Assembly: GCF_022627575.1 (NCBI RefSeq)
Contig: NZ_JADEYQ010000011.1
Coordinates: forward strand, 1 to 64,000
Direction: 5' to 3'
Source of the DNA: Sphingobacterium rhinopitheci
Lineage (GTDB): Bacteria > Bacteroidota > Bacteroidia > Sphingobacteriales > Sphingobacteriaceae
DNA length: 64,000 nucleotides
Within the stretch, counting starts at the first letter, position 1. Each line of letters opens with the position of its first letter. Shown here one piece after another: positions 52,972 through 62,263 of this stretch. A program made the translations under genes and the position numbers. Under the pieces are notes generated by a model. The model searched no databases and was not told where the DNA came from. It saw only the letters and a program-made list of their open reading frames with translations.

Positions 52972-54900
52972 CTAGCTTACTAATACCTTAGTAGTAATAG
53001 ATTTAGCTAATTTTTGAACCTCTTCAACAACAGCTTTGGCATCATATCTACAAATGCTCCACAGTTCCTTTTGCTCTGCATGCTCAACGATTTCATCTGG
53101 AATACCTAAACGTATAACCTCAGCAGCATAATTGTTGTCCGCCATAAATTCAAGAACAGCAGATCCAAAACCGCCAGGCAATACACCATCTTCTATAGTT
53201 ATGACGTTATTAAATTTAGCAAACACTTCATGTAGCAAAGCTTCATCAATTGGTTTTACAAAACGTATATCATAATGTGCAGGATGAATTCCTTCTTGAT
53301 TCAATACTTGTAAAGCTTTAGAAACTTCATTACCAATATGGCCTATACTTAATATCGCTACTTGCTCACCGTCTACCAGTTTTCTACCTTTGCCTATTTC
53401 CAACTCTTTAAATGGTCTCTTCCAATCAGACATTACACCATTTCCTCTAGGATAGCGTATCACCACAGGCCCTTTATCTTCCAATTGAGCAGTATACATC
53501 ATATTACGAAGCTCTTCTTCATTCATAGGAGCTGCAACTACCAAATTAGGAATACAACGCATAAAAGCAATATCATATGCACCATGGTGCGTCGGTCCAT
53601 CAGCACCTACTAACCCGGCTCTATCCAAACAAAATACTACATTCAGTTTTTGTAAGGCCACATCATGTATCACCTGATCATAAGCACGCTGCATAAAAGA
53701 GGAATATATATTACAGAAAGGAACTAATCCTTGGCTAGCCAATCCCGCACTAAAAGTAACAGCATGTTGCTCGGCTATGCCTACATCAAAAGCACGATCA
53801 GGCATGGCTTCCATCATGATATTCATGGAAGATCCACTTGGCATAGCAGGAGTAATCCCCATGATCTTTTTATTATTTTCTGCTAATTCTACTAGCGTAT
53901 GTCCAAAGACATCTTGATATTTTGGTGGCTGAGGCTTATCATAAATAGGCTTTTTTATTTCTCCAGTTATTTTATCAAATAATCCTGGTGCATGCCATGT
54001 TGTTTGATCTTTTTCAGCCAAAGAATAACCTTTGCCTTTTACCGTCACTACATGTAACAATTTTGGGCCTGGAATATGCTTCAAATCTTCTATTGTCTTC
54101 GCTAATCTATTAACATCATGTCCATCTACAGGGCCAAAATACCTAAAATTTAACGCTTCAAATAAATTAGCATTTTTCAATAAAGAACCTTTAACACTAA
54201 GTTCTAATTTCTTAGCCCACTTATAAGCATCAGGACCATTTTTAGAAATTCTGGTAAGAATAGCAACGAGATCATCTCTAAATTTATTATATCCTTTGGA
54301 GGTCGTGATACTAGTCAAATATTCTTTCAAAGCGCCTACATTAGGATCTATAGACATACAATTGTCATTAAGAATGACTAATACATTAGATTTTTCTATT
54401 CCAGCATGATTAAGCGCTTCAAACGCCATCCCACCAGTCAAAGCTCCGTCACCAATAACAGCGACATGCTGTCTATCAGTTTCTCCCTTATAAGCAGAAG
54501 CTACTGCCATGCCTAAGGCCGCAGAAATAGATGTCGAGGAATGCCCTACACCGAAAGCATCGTATTCACTTTCACTACGTTTTGGAAAACCAGATAAACC
54601 ACCTTTAATTCTATTGGTATGGAATTGATCTCTTCTACCTGTTAAAATCTTATGACCATACGCTTGATGTCCTACATCAAAAATCACTTGATCATAAGGA
54701 GTATTCAAGACATAATGTAATGCAACTGTAAGTTCAACAACCCCTAAGCTAGCAGCAAAGTGTCCTCCATTTACAGATACTACATCTATTATATATTGTC
54801 TAAGCTCTTCACTAACCTGTTTTAAGTCAGATTCTTTCAATTTCCGTAGATCTGAAGGAAAGTGAATATCATTCAAAAGTGCCCCTGCTTCAATTTGCAT
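52972..54900 (-). CDS. dxs: 1-deoxy-D-xylulose-5-phosphate synthase
   Basis: Dxs condenses pyruvate and glyceraldehyde 3-phosphate in the first step of the MEP isoprenoid pathway. TPP-binding GDGALTGGMAFEALNHAG, DNCMSIDPNVGALKEYL, the transketolase core with GADGPTHHGAYD, and the C-terminal domain are complete. I prefer the ATG at 54898-54900 (642 residues) over a TTG two codons upstream (54904-54906), because that TTG lies in a TTTTTTG stretch that may be promoter sequence. It is a single gene with its own terminator. Confidence 0.96.
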   Translation of the reverse strand: MQIEAGALLNDIHFPSDLRKLKESDLKQVSEELRQYIIDVVSVNGGHFAASLGVVELTVALHYVLNTPYDQVIFDVGHQAYGHKILTGRRDQFHTNRIKGGLSGFPKRSESEYDAFGVGHSSTSISAALGMAVASAYKGETDRQHVAVIGDGALTGGMAFEALNHAGIEKSNVLVILNDNCMSIDPNVGALKEYLTSITTSKGYNKFRDDLVAILTRISKNGPDAYKWAKKLELSVKGSLLKNANLFEALNFRYFGPVDGHDVNRLAKTIEDLKHIPGPKLLHVVTVKGKGYSLAEKDQTTWHAPGLFDKITGEIKKPIYDKPQPPKYQDVFGHTLVELAENNKKIMGITPAMPSGSSMNIMMEAMPDRAFDVGIAEQHAVTFSAGLASQGLVPFCNIYSSFMQRAYDQVIHDVALQKLNVVFCLDRAGLVGADGPTHHGAYDIAFMRCIPNLVVAAPMNEEELRNMMYTAQLEDKGPVVIRYPRGNGVMSDWKRPFKELEIGKGRKLVDGEQVAILSIGHIGNEVSKALQVLNQEGIHPAHYDIRFVKPIDEALLHEVFAKFNNVITIEDGVLPGGFGSAVLEFMADNNYAAEVIRLGIPDEIVEHAEQKELWSICRYDAKAVVEEVQKLAKSITTKVLVS

Positions 54901-55030
54901 GCTCAAAAAAGTTTCAAAATAAGATACAAAGTAACAATTAATTCCTTAAAGAATAGGAATATTATATAAAAAACATATACTATTATTATACTTTAATTAG
55001 TTTATAAGTGGATATTAATATCCAATTGTT

Positions 55031-55038
55031 TATTTTTG
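55031..55038 (+). promoter_or_regulatory. scpA -7 promoter box
   Basis: TATTTTTG, 10 bp before the ATG of scpA; -33 element unclear. Confidence 0.5.
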
Positions 55039-55048
55039 GTAGCAGTAT

Positions 55049-55837
55049 ATGGAAAAAACAAATTACGAAATAAAATTAGAACAATTTGAAGGACCCTTTG
55101 ATTTATTATTATTCTTTATAGAACGAGATGAATTAAATATCCATGATATTCCTATTTCACGTATTACAGATGATTTTTTGGAATATATTCAAAAAATGCA
55201 ATCCCTAAATATAGAACTCGCTTCTGAATTTATTTTTGTTGCCTCTACGCTTATGCGTATTAAGGCCAAAATGTTGCTTCCTAGACCCGATTTGGATGAA
55301 AATGAGCAAGAAGTAGATTTAAAAGAGCAACTTGTTCAAAAATTAATTTTATATAAGCAATTCAAAGATATCTGTGAAGATTTAAAATCACTAGAAATCA
55401 ATAGAGAGAAATTGCATCATCGTGCAAATATTGCTTATGATCTGAAACATACCAAACGTCAAATAACAGAAGAAGAATTAGCTTCATTTGATTTATACAA
55501 GTTGATGATGGTTTATGAGAAGATGATGTATCATTTTACGCATCGTGTTCTTCCTGTAACACATACGGTTGTTAAGTTTCCGTATACCATAGAGCAACAG
55601 AAAGATGCTATTACAGCCTTATTAGATCTTAATAAGAAATTAGATTTTCAATCGATATTACGTAATTCCGAAAATAGAGTTCAATTTGTATATAATTTTC
55701 TAGCTATCTTAGAGATGCTTCAACAAAAGCTTCTTGAAATTGAAGTAGGATTGGGTTATAATAATTTTTCGGTCGAGAATAGAGATCCTAATAAACCCGA
55801 AGAAATTATAGAGGAAATAAAATATACATTATTCTAA
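55049..55837 (+). CDS. scpA: Segregation and condensation protein ScpA
   Basis: The kleisin of the SMC-ScpAB condensin. The 262-residue protein begins YEIKLEQFEGPFDLLLFFIERDELNIHDIPI, the typical N-terminal helix bundle, and ends in a winged-helix region. scpB and smc are not in the window. It stands alone, with a short leader. Confidence 0.95.
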   Translation: MEKTNYEIKLEQFEGPFDLLLFFIERDELNIHDIPISRITDDFLEYIQKMQSLNIELASEFIFVASTLMRIKAKMLLPRPDLDENEQEVDLKEQLVQKLILYKQFKDICEDLKSLEINREKLHHRANIAYDLKHTKRQITEEELASFDLYKLMMVYEKMMYHFTHRVLPVTHTVVKFPYTIEQQKDAITALLDLNKKLDFQSILRNSENRVQFVYNFLAILEMLQQKLLEIEVGLGYNNFSVENRDPNKPEEIIEEIKYTLF

Positions 55838-55840
55838 AAT

Positions 55841-56539
55841 TTACAAATTATCCAATATAGATTTTAAGTACGAAAATCTTTGCTGTGTTGGAATATGCTG
55901 TAAAGACCTTAATGTTTTTATACCTGCTTGGAGGGTTTCGGTTTTTACATCCTTAAAAGAGTTTATTAATACATCAATACGTTCTTCATGAAGGTATCCA
56001 TCTACGATGCCTAATTTTTTAGCTTTTACAGCATCAAAATATTCCGTTTCTAAGCATAACTGCAATACTTTCTTTTCGGGCATTACTTTTAGTAAAGAAG
56101 CCATTACTTGAAAAGGAAAAATTCCTAAAGCTAATTCTGGCAATCGAAATTGTATTTCAGGCTTACAAAAAACATAAGTACATCCTAGTAGAATCATAAA
56201 TCCCCCCGCTATTACATTGCCTTCCACCAGTGCAATAGAAGGTTTGTGCAACTTATCAAACACCTCACCCAAAGAAATATCTTGGGGAATAATAGCTGCA
56301 TTAAAATTATCTAAAGCAGGATTTTCAAAAGTCTTCAAATCCATACCAGCACAAAAAATAGGTCCATTGGCTTTTATAATTACAAGCTTAACCTCTTCGT
56401 CCATATTAGCTTCATTAAATGCGTCCTGAATTTCATTTACCATAGTTGGTGTAAAGGCATTTCTTTTTTCAGGGCGATCTAAAGTAAGGATCAATTTAAA
56501 ATCGTCCTTAATGACGTTTATGTAATTATACGTTATCAT
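55841..56539 (-). CDS. Enoyl-CoA hydratase/isomerase family protein
   Basis: A 232-residue crotonase, somewhat short for the family. The first oxyanion segment is GPIFCAGMDLKTF, the second VEGNVIAGGF, and a glutamate is kept in LPELALGIFPF. By context it is probably 3-methylglutaconyl-CoA hydratase of leucine degradation, since it overlaps the HMG-CoA lyase gene by 14 bp and that enzyme uses its product. Substrate is inferred from neighbours only. Confidence 0.85.
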   Translation of the reverse strand: MITYNYINVIKDDFKLILTLDRPEKRNAFTPTMVNEIQDAFNEANMDEEVKLVIIKANGPIFCAGMDLKTFENPALDNFNAAIIPQDISLGEVFDKLHKPSIALVEGNVIAGGFMILLGCTYVFCKPEIQFRLPELALGIFPFQVMASLLKVMPEKKVLQLCLETEYFDAVKAKKLGIVDGYLHEERIDVLINSFKDVKTETLQAGIKTLRSLQHIPTQQRFSYLKSILDNL

Positions 56540-57380
56540 GAAGAATCATATTTTGAAAACTAATCATCAATTTTGTCATTTCTAAAGAATCTGATTTATT
56601 AAATCTATCCAAGAGCAATTCCATAGGTACATTACCTACCAAATCATCCTGTGCAAAAGGACAACCTCCATACCCCAAAAATGCACCTTCAAAACGGCTA
56701 CAACCCGCTTGATAGGCGGCTTCAATTTTTAATAATGAGGATTCAATCCTGCTATGCAGATGGATACCAAAATCTAAGGTTGGAAACCTACGATTTAGAA
56801 TAATGAATAAATCGCTTATAGAAGAGGGACTGGCTTCAGAAGTAGTATCTGCAATAGAAAAACGTTTAATACCTAAATGGGAAATTCTATCTATCCATTC
56901 TATTACATTTTCCATTCTCCAGTGATCTCCGTATGGATTGCCAAATGCCATAGATATATAAATAACAATTTCTTGTCCAGAATTGGCTACAATAGTTACT
57001 ATATTTTCTATTCTACTAAAAGATTTAGCAATACTAGAATTGGTATTACGTTGCTGAAAAGTTTCTGAAATTGAAAATGGATAGCCTAAATAATCTATTT
57101 TATTGTAATTAACAGCTATTTCTGCTCCTCTTTCATTCGCAACAATAGCTAATAACTTGGTTTCATTGATCTTTCTTAATCCTTCCAAGACCGCTAAAGT
57201 ATCTTTCATCTGAGGAACAATCTTTGGCGATACAAAAGATCCAAAATCAATGTATTCGAATATATTACTCGCTATCAATTCATTTAAATATTCAATTTTC
57301 CTTTCTGTCGGAATAAAGTGCGTAATTCCTTGCATCGCATCTCTAGGACATTCTACAAGATTTATAGTATTAATATACAT
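56526..57380 (-). CDS. Hydroxymethylglutaryl-CoA lyase
   Basis: Cleaves HMG-CoA to acetoacetate and acetyl-CoA, ending leucine catabolism. The 284-residue TIM barrel shows the catalytic arginine and metal aspartate in VECPRDAMQG (R13, D14), the metal histidines HLH at 207-209, and the active-site cysteine loop GYGGCPFA (C240). It overlaps the dehydrogenase upstream by 11 bp and the hydratase downstream by 14 bp, a tight operon. Confidence 0.93.
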   Translation of the reverse strand: MYINTINLVECPRDAMQGITHFIPTERKIEYLNELIASNIFEYIDFGSFVSPKIVPQMKDTLAVLEGLRKINETKLLAIVANERGAEIAVNYNKIDYLGYPFSISETFQQRNTNSSIAKSFSRIENIVTIVANSGQEIVIYISMAFGNPYGDHWRMENVIEWIDRISHLGIKRFSIADTTSEASPSSISDLFIILNRRFPTLDFGIHLHSRIESSLLKIEAAYQAGCSRFEGAFLGYGGCPFAQDDLVGNVPMELLLDRFNKSDSLEMTKLMISFQNMILHDNV

Positions 57381-58521
57381 CTTTTTTTATTTCACGCGAT
57401 ATAACCATTTTCTGAATAGCACTTGTTCCTTCGCCAATTGTACAGAGCTTAGCATCTCTAAAGAACTTCTCCGCAGGATAATCCTTGGTAAATCCATAGC
57501 CACCGAGAATTTGTACCGCTTGATTAGAAGCTTCTACAGCAACTTCTGAAGCATACAATTTGGCCATTGCCCCTTCTTTGGTAACCTTAAGATTATTATC
57601 TTTCAAATAGCCTGCTTTGCGAATTAGTAACTCCGAAGCTTCAATCTTAGTAGCTATATCAGCAATCGTAAAACTTACATCTTGAAAATTATAAATCTTT
57701 TGATTGAATTGCTCCCTTTCATTAGCGTATTTCAAAGCACATTTATAAGCGCCACGTGCAATTCCTAAAGATAATGCAGCAATTGAAATCCTTCCACCAT
57801 CGAGTAATTTTAATGCTTGCACAAAGCCATTTCCTACTTTACCTATTACTTGATCTTTATGCACGCGACAATTGTCAAAAAATAAGGATGCTGTTTCTGA
57901 AGCACGCATTCCTAACTTGTCTAATTTTTTGCCGGAAGTAAAACCAGGAGTGCCTTTTTCAATAATAAACGCTGTCATACCATGTTTATCATTTTTATCC
58001 CCTGTACGAACCATTACTACAGCCACATCTCCACTAATAGCGTGTGTTATAAATGTTTTAGAACCATTTATAATCCAATAATCCCCATCTTGAATACCAG
58101 TGGTCATCATTCCTCCAGCATCAGAACCAGAGCTTGCTTCTGTCAATCCCCAAGCGCCTATCCAATCTGCTGTTGCCAATTTAGGAAGGTATTTGTGCTT
58201 TTGTTCTTCATTAGCGAAAGAAAGAATATGATTGGTACATAACGAATTATGAGCCGCTATAGATAATCCAATAGATCCACATACTTGTGATATTTCGTCC
58301 AGAATAGTGATATACTCTTGATAGGATAATCCAGCACCACCATATTCTGTAGGCACAACTATGCCCATAAAGCCATAATCTCCTAATTTTTTAAAAAGAT
58401 CTATAGGAAAAAACTGCGCCTCATCCCATTCCATTATATAGGGTTTTATATAAATCTTTGCAAATTCACGTGCACTATCACGTATCATGACCAGTTGCTC
58501 ACTTTCTACGGCATTGTACAT
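57370..58521 (-). CDS. Acyl-CoA dehydrogenase, probably branched-chain
   Basis: A 383-residue FAD acyl-CoA dehydrogenase. Typical motifs are GAWGLTEASSGSDAGG, the late QILGGYGFTKDYPAEKFFRDAK, and the IGEGTSAIQ loop. The catalytic base is E364 in GEGTS, the position of short-chain and 2-methyl-branched enzymes. Isovaleryl-CoA dehydrogenases instead carry the base in an LDLER-type helix; here that segment is LDGGR (glycine at 243). Its place beside HMG-CoA lyase and the carboxylase still suggests isovaleryl-CoA as substrate, so function is a mixed inference. First gene of the three-gene operon. Confidence 0.9.
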   Translation of the reverse strand: MYNAVESEQLVMIRDSAREFAKIYIKPYIMEWDEAQFFPIDLFKKLGDYGFMGIVVPTEYGGAGLSYQEYITILDEISQVCGSIGLSIAAHNSLCTNHILSFANEEQKHKYLPKLATADWIGAWGLTEASSGSDAGGMMTTGIQDGDYWIINGSKTFITHAISGDVAVVMVRTGDKNDKHGMTAFIIEKGTPGFTSGKKLDKLGMRASETASLFFDNCRVHKDQVIGKVGNGFVQALKLLDGGRISIAALSLGIARGAYKCALKYANEREQFNQKIYNFQDVSFTIADIATKIEASELLIRKAGYLKDNNLKVTKEGAMAKLYASEVAVEASNQAVQILGGYGFTKDYPAEKFFRDAKLCTIGEGTSAIQKMVISREIKKDVY

Positions 58522-58655
58522 AAATAAATTTTTACTTAAGTTTATAATTACTTTATAATCGCAATATAAATATCATAATTATAAATTTAATTTCATCTTA
58601 TTATAAATTAATTCAAAATATTTAACATATTAAAACACCATCAATTATATATTCT

Positions 58656-60263
58656 ATGGAAAAATTATTGAGTTTATTACAGCAAAAAAGAAGTAATCTA
58701 TACTTAGGTGGAGGAACTTCTAAGATAAAAAAACACAAAATAATGGGAAAGCTTACCGCTTGGGAGCGCATAGATTATATTTTAGATAAAAATAAACCTT
58801 ATGTAGAAATAGGTTCATTTGCTGGTGATAATATGTACAAAGAGGATGGAGGATGTAACAATGCCGGAGTTGCTATTGTATTGGGATACATAAAAAACAG
58901 ACTTTGTATAGTTGTTTCCAATGATGCTACTGTAAAGGCAGGCGCTTGGTTTCCTATTTCTGCGAAGAAAAACTTAAGGGCACAAGAAATTGCGATGGAA
59001 AACTATATTCCAATTATTTACTTAGTAGATTCAGCGGGAGTTTATCTTCCAATGCAAGAGGATATATTTCCTGATAAAGAACATTTTGGAAGGATATTTC
59101 GTAATAATGCAAAGCTATCGTCCATGGGAATACCCCAAATATCGGCTATAATGGGGGCTTGTGTAGCTGGGGGTGCTTACCTACCCATTATGTCAGACTA
59201 TGCGTTGATAGTAGAGGGAACCGGTTCGGTATTTTTAGCAGGATCATTTTTAGTAAAATCATCTATTGGCGAAACTATTGATAACGAATCTTTAGGAGGG
59301 GCATCTACACATTCAGAAATATCCGGCGTAACAGATAATAAATATCCTAATGATGAATCATGCTTAGAAGCAATTAGAAATATAGTAGATAAATTTGGCG
59401 ATACTACTAAAGCAGGATTTTCGAGAATTGATAGCGTTTTACCGGCATTGGATCCTGCAACCATCTATAAAAACCTGCCTGAAGATCGATTAAAACCTTA
59501 TGATATGCGTCTTATCTTGAATGCAATCGTGGACAAAGATTCTTTGGAAGAATATAAAAAGGATTATGGAAAAACGATAATATGTGCATTAGCACGAATA
59601 GATGGATGGGCAGTAGGAATAGTAGCGAATCAACGTAAAGTCGTAAAAGCGAAAAAACCTGGAAATTCGGAGGAAATGCAGATGGGAGGGGTTATATATT
59701 CCGATTCAGCCGATAAAGCAGCACGATTTATGATGAATTGTAATCAACAGAAGATTCCCTTAGTATTTTTTCAAGATGTAACAGGATTTATGGTAGGCTC
59801 ACGATCCGAACATGGAGGAATTATAAAGGACGGTGCAAAAATGGTTAATGCGATGGCAAATTCTGTCGTTCCAAAATTTACGTTTATAGTAGGTAATAGT
59901 TATGGAGCGGGCAATTATGCGATGTGTGGCAAAGCCTATGATCCGCGCCTAATATATGCATGGCCTACGGCCCAAATAGCTGTTATGAGTGGATCATCTG
60001 CAGGAAAGACATTGTTACAAATCAAAGAAGCTACATTAAAAGCTAAAGGAATAAGTTTGTCTGATGAAGATAAAAAAACATTATTAGATGAAATTGAAAA
60101 TCAATACAAAGAACAATTAAATCCTTATTATGCGGCTTCGAGATTGTGGGTTGATGGTGTTATAGATCCTATAGAAACACGACAAATAATCTCCATGGGA
60201 ATAGAAGCAGCAAATCAGAATCCTAATATCGCACGTTATAATGTAGGTGTTATCCAGACATAA
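58656..60263 (+). CDS. Acyl-CoA carboxylase beta subunit, probably methylcrotonyl-CoA
   Basis: A 535-residue carboxyltransferase. The acyl-CoA-binding and crotonase-type halves are complete: GGCNNAGVAIVLG, PIIYLVDSAGVYLPMQ, VAGGAYLPIMSDY, then FFQDVTGFMVGSRSEHGG and the late GNSYGAGNYAMCGKAY. Length and motifs fit methylcrotonyl-CoA carboxylase beta. It diverges from the acyl-CoA dehydrogenase operon and converges on acetoacetyl-CoA synthetase, overlapping it by 14 bp. The biotin carboxylase (alpha) subunit is not in the window. Confidence 0.92.
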   Translation: MEKLLSLLQQKRSNLYLGGGTSKIKKHKIMGKLTAWERIDYILDKNKPYVEIGSFAGDNMYKEDGGCNNAGVAIVLGYIKNRLCIVVSNDATVKAGAWFPISAKKNLRAQEIAMENYIPIIYLVDSAGVYLPMQEDIFPDKEHFGRIFRNNAKLSSMGIPQISAIMGACVAGGAYLPIMSDYALIVEGTGSVFLAGSFLVKSSIGETIDNESLGGASTHSEISGVTDNKYPNDESCLEAIRNIVDKFGDTTKAGFSRIDSVLPALDPATIYKNLPEDRLKPYDMRLILNAIVDKDSLEEYKKDYGKTIICALARIDGWAVGIVANQRKVVKAKKPGNSEEMQMGGVIYSDSADKAARFMMNCNQQKIPLVFFQDVTGFMVGSRSEHGGIIKDGAKMVNAMANSVVPKFTFIVGNSYGAGNYAMCGKAYDPRLIYAWPTAQIAVMSGSSAGKTLLQIKEATLKAKGISLSDEDKKTLLDEIENQYKEQLNPYYAASRLWVDGVIDPIETRQIISMGIEAANQNPNIARYNVGVIQT

Positions 60264-62160
60264 TTCTTTGGTATTCTTCTAGACATGCAGGATTGCGCAT
60301 AATATCTTTGGCAACAGCCTGTTCTAAAGAAATCCCTGAGAAGATCTTTTTTACTGGTAATTCCAACTTCTTACCACTTAATGTATAGGGAATATCCTGT
60401 ACTTGATAAATAATATCAGGAACATGACGGGGGCTATTTTGAGTACGCAATTTTGATTTTATTAAGCTAGAAAAATTTTCATCTAATATTTGATTATTAC
60501 GTAATTGGACAAATAAAATCATGACAGCAGAACCATCTTCTTTATCTACCGCAATCACTAAACTATCCGATACATTAGGAATAATATTAACGGTATTATA
60601 TAGCTCTGCAGTACCCATACGGATACCGCCACGATTCAAAGTAGCATCAGATCTACCGTATATTATTATGCCTTTGTGGGGTATTATCTTTATCCAATCA
60701 CCATGTGACCATAACTGCTTAAATTTAGTAAAATAGCTTTCTTTGTACTTGATATTATCCTTATCATTCCAAAAATAAATAGGCATAGAAGGCATCGGTT
60801 TCCGTATGATCAATTCACCCACCTCATCTTCTACGACTTCCCCATGTTCATTCATAGCAACGATATCCGCTCCTAATGCCACACATTGTAACAATCCAGC
60901 ATAGACAGGTAACCATTGTGATCCCGTGAGAAAGGCAGAGCATACATCGGTACCACCGCTCAAGGATATAATATGAACGTTTGGAAATTTTATTTGCAAC
61001 TCTTGAAACGTGGTTGCAGATAAAGGAGATCCCGTTGAACCAATTACATGAGGCACATAATCCGTCGACACTAAATCTGCAATGCTATTAAAATAGACAG
61101 CTCCGGCTCCCAAATGATCAACTTCAGCACGTCTAAGGAAATTCCAAAATGTTTGATGATTATCATGATTGATAATACCATCAAATAAGCATAAGGTAGC
61201 CCCGCATAATAAGGAGGAGAGCGCATAATTCCACATCATCCATCCAGTTGTCGAATACCACAAAAAATTGTCGCCCACTTTAACATTCTGATGCAGTGCT
61301 AACGCTTTATAATGTTCTATTAAATTACCGCCAGTTCGGTGCGTGATGGCTTTAGGATTACCTGTAGTACCAGAAGAGTACAAAATCCATATCGGATGAT
61401 CAAATTCTACTCGTTCAAAAGAAAGTGGTCTAGGGTCATAATCTTCAAATATTGATGTCCATTCGGAAGCATTTATATCCACTATATCTTGTAAAGATTC
61501 AATAGAATCCTTTAAAAAAATTGCTGATTCTTTCTTTGAAAAAATCTTACTGTTATATTGATAAGAGCTTTGATAAAAGAGTATTTTAGGATCTATTTGT
61601 AGGAATCTATCGACCATACTTTTATCGCCAAAATCAGGAGAACAGCAGGACCAAATAGCACCTAAACTATTCGCTGCTAGAAAGATAACTATTGTTTCAA
61701 TAGTATTATTTAATATTCCTACTATTCTATCACCTTTGACGATTCCTTTTTTTATCAAATATTGTTGTACACAACTCACCATCTCTTCCAATTCATGCCA
61801 ACTTATTTCGGTATACGTATGATTTTCATTGGCGTATTTTAAAGCTGGTCGAAGTTGAGATTTCTGCTTAAATATATGCTCGGAATAGCTTAAATAAATT
61901 CCCTCAAACCACTTTGCTGCGGTAAAATCAGGATCCGCATGATCCCATTGCAATACCTGCTTGCAAGTCCCGGAATAAGAAATTTTAAAGTAATTAATTA
62001 TGCTAGTCCAAAATTTATCTATATGCGCTATTGACCACAGCTGCATTTCATGATAATTATCAAAAGATAAATTATATGATTTTTCAATATACTCTTTATA
62101 ATTCCAGATGACGGAATTAATCTTAGACTGTTCTGTAGGTACCCACAATAATTCCGACAT
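60250..62160 (-). CDS. Acetoacetate--CoA ligase
   Basis: A 636-residue adenylate-forming enzyme that activates acetoacetate, the product of HMG-CoA lyase, for thiolysis. The N-terminal ACS extension (YHEMQLWSIAHIDKFWTSII) is followed by the AMP-binding motif WILYSSGTTGNPKAIT and the GRSDATLNRGGIRMGTAELY end motif that marks acetoacetyl-CoA synthetases. The length matches the family (about 650). It completes the leucine route and overlaps the carboxylase gene tail to tail. Confidence 0.93.
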   Translation of the reverse strand: MSELLWVPTEQSKINSVIWNYKEYIEKSYNLSFDNYHEMQLWSIAHIDKFWTSIINYFKISYSGTCKQVLQWDHADPDFTAAKWFEGIYLSYSEHIFKQKSQLRPALKYANENHTYTEISWHELEEMVSCVQQYLIKKGIVKGDRIVGILNNTIETIVIFLAANSLGAIWSCCSPDFGDKSMVDRFLQIDPKILFYQSSYQYNSKIFSKKESAIFLKDSIESLQDIVDINASEWTSIFEDYDPRPLSFERVEFDHPIWILYSSGTTGNPKAITHRTGGNLIEHYKALALHQNVKVGDNFLWYSTTGWMMWNYALSSLLCGATLCLFDGIINHDNHQTFWNFLRRAEVDHLGAGAVYFNSIADLVSTDYVPHVIGSTGSPLSATTFQELQIKFPNVHIISLSGGTDVCSAFLTGSQWLPVYAGLLQCVALGADIVAMNEHGEVVEDEVGELIIRKPMPSMPIYFWNDKDNIKYKESYFTKFKQLWSHGDWIKIIPHKGIIIYGRSDATLNRGGIRMGTAELYNTVNIIPNVSDSLVIAVDKEDGSAVMILFVQLRNNQILDENFSSLIKSKLRTQNSPRHVPDIIYQVQDIPYTLSGKKLELPVKKIFSGISLEQAVAKDIMRNPACLEEYQRIMSG

Positions 62161-62204
62161 AACTTATTACAGTTGGTTTCTTTAAAGTTAAGAAAGATTA
62201 TGGC

Positions 62205-62240
62205 AATAAAAAAGGCTAATATACTGCTATATTAACCTTT
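62205..62240 (-). terminator. Terminator of thiL
   Basis: An imperfect stem AAAGGCTAATATA with TATATTAACCTTT (62211-62223 with 62228-62240, one mismatch), loop CTGC, followed on the minus strand by T's. Confidence 0.7.
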
Positions 62241-62263
62241 AATTATTTTTATAAAACCTAGTA

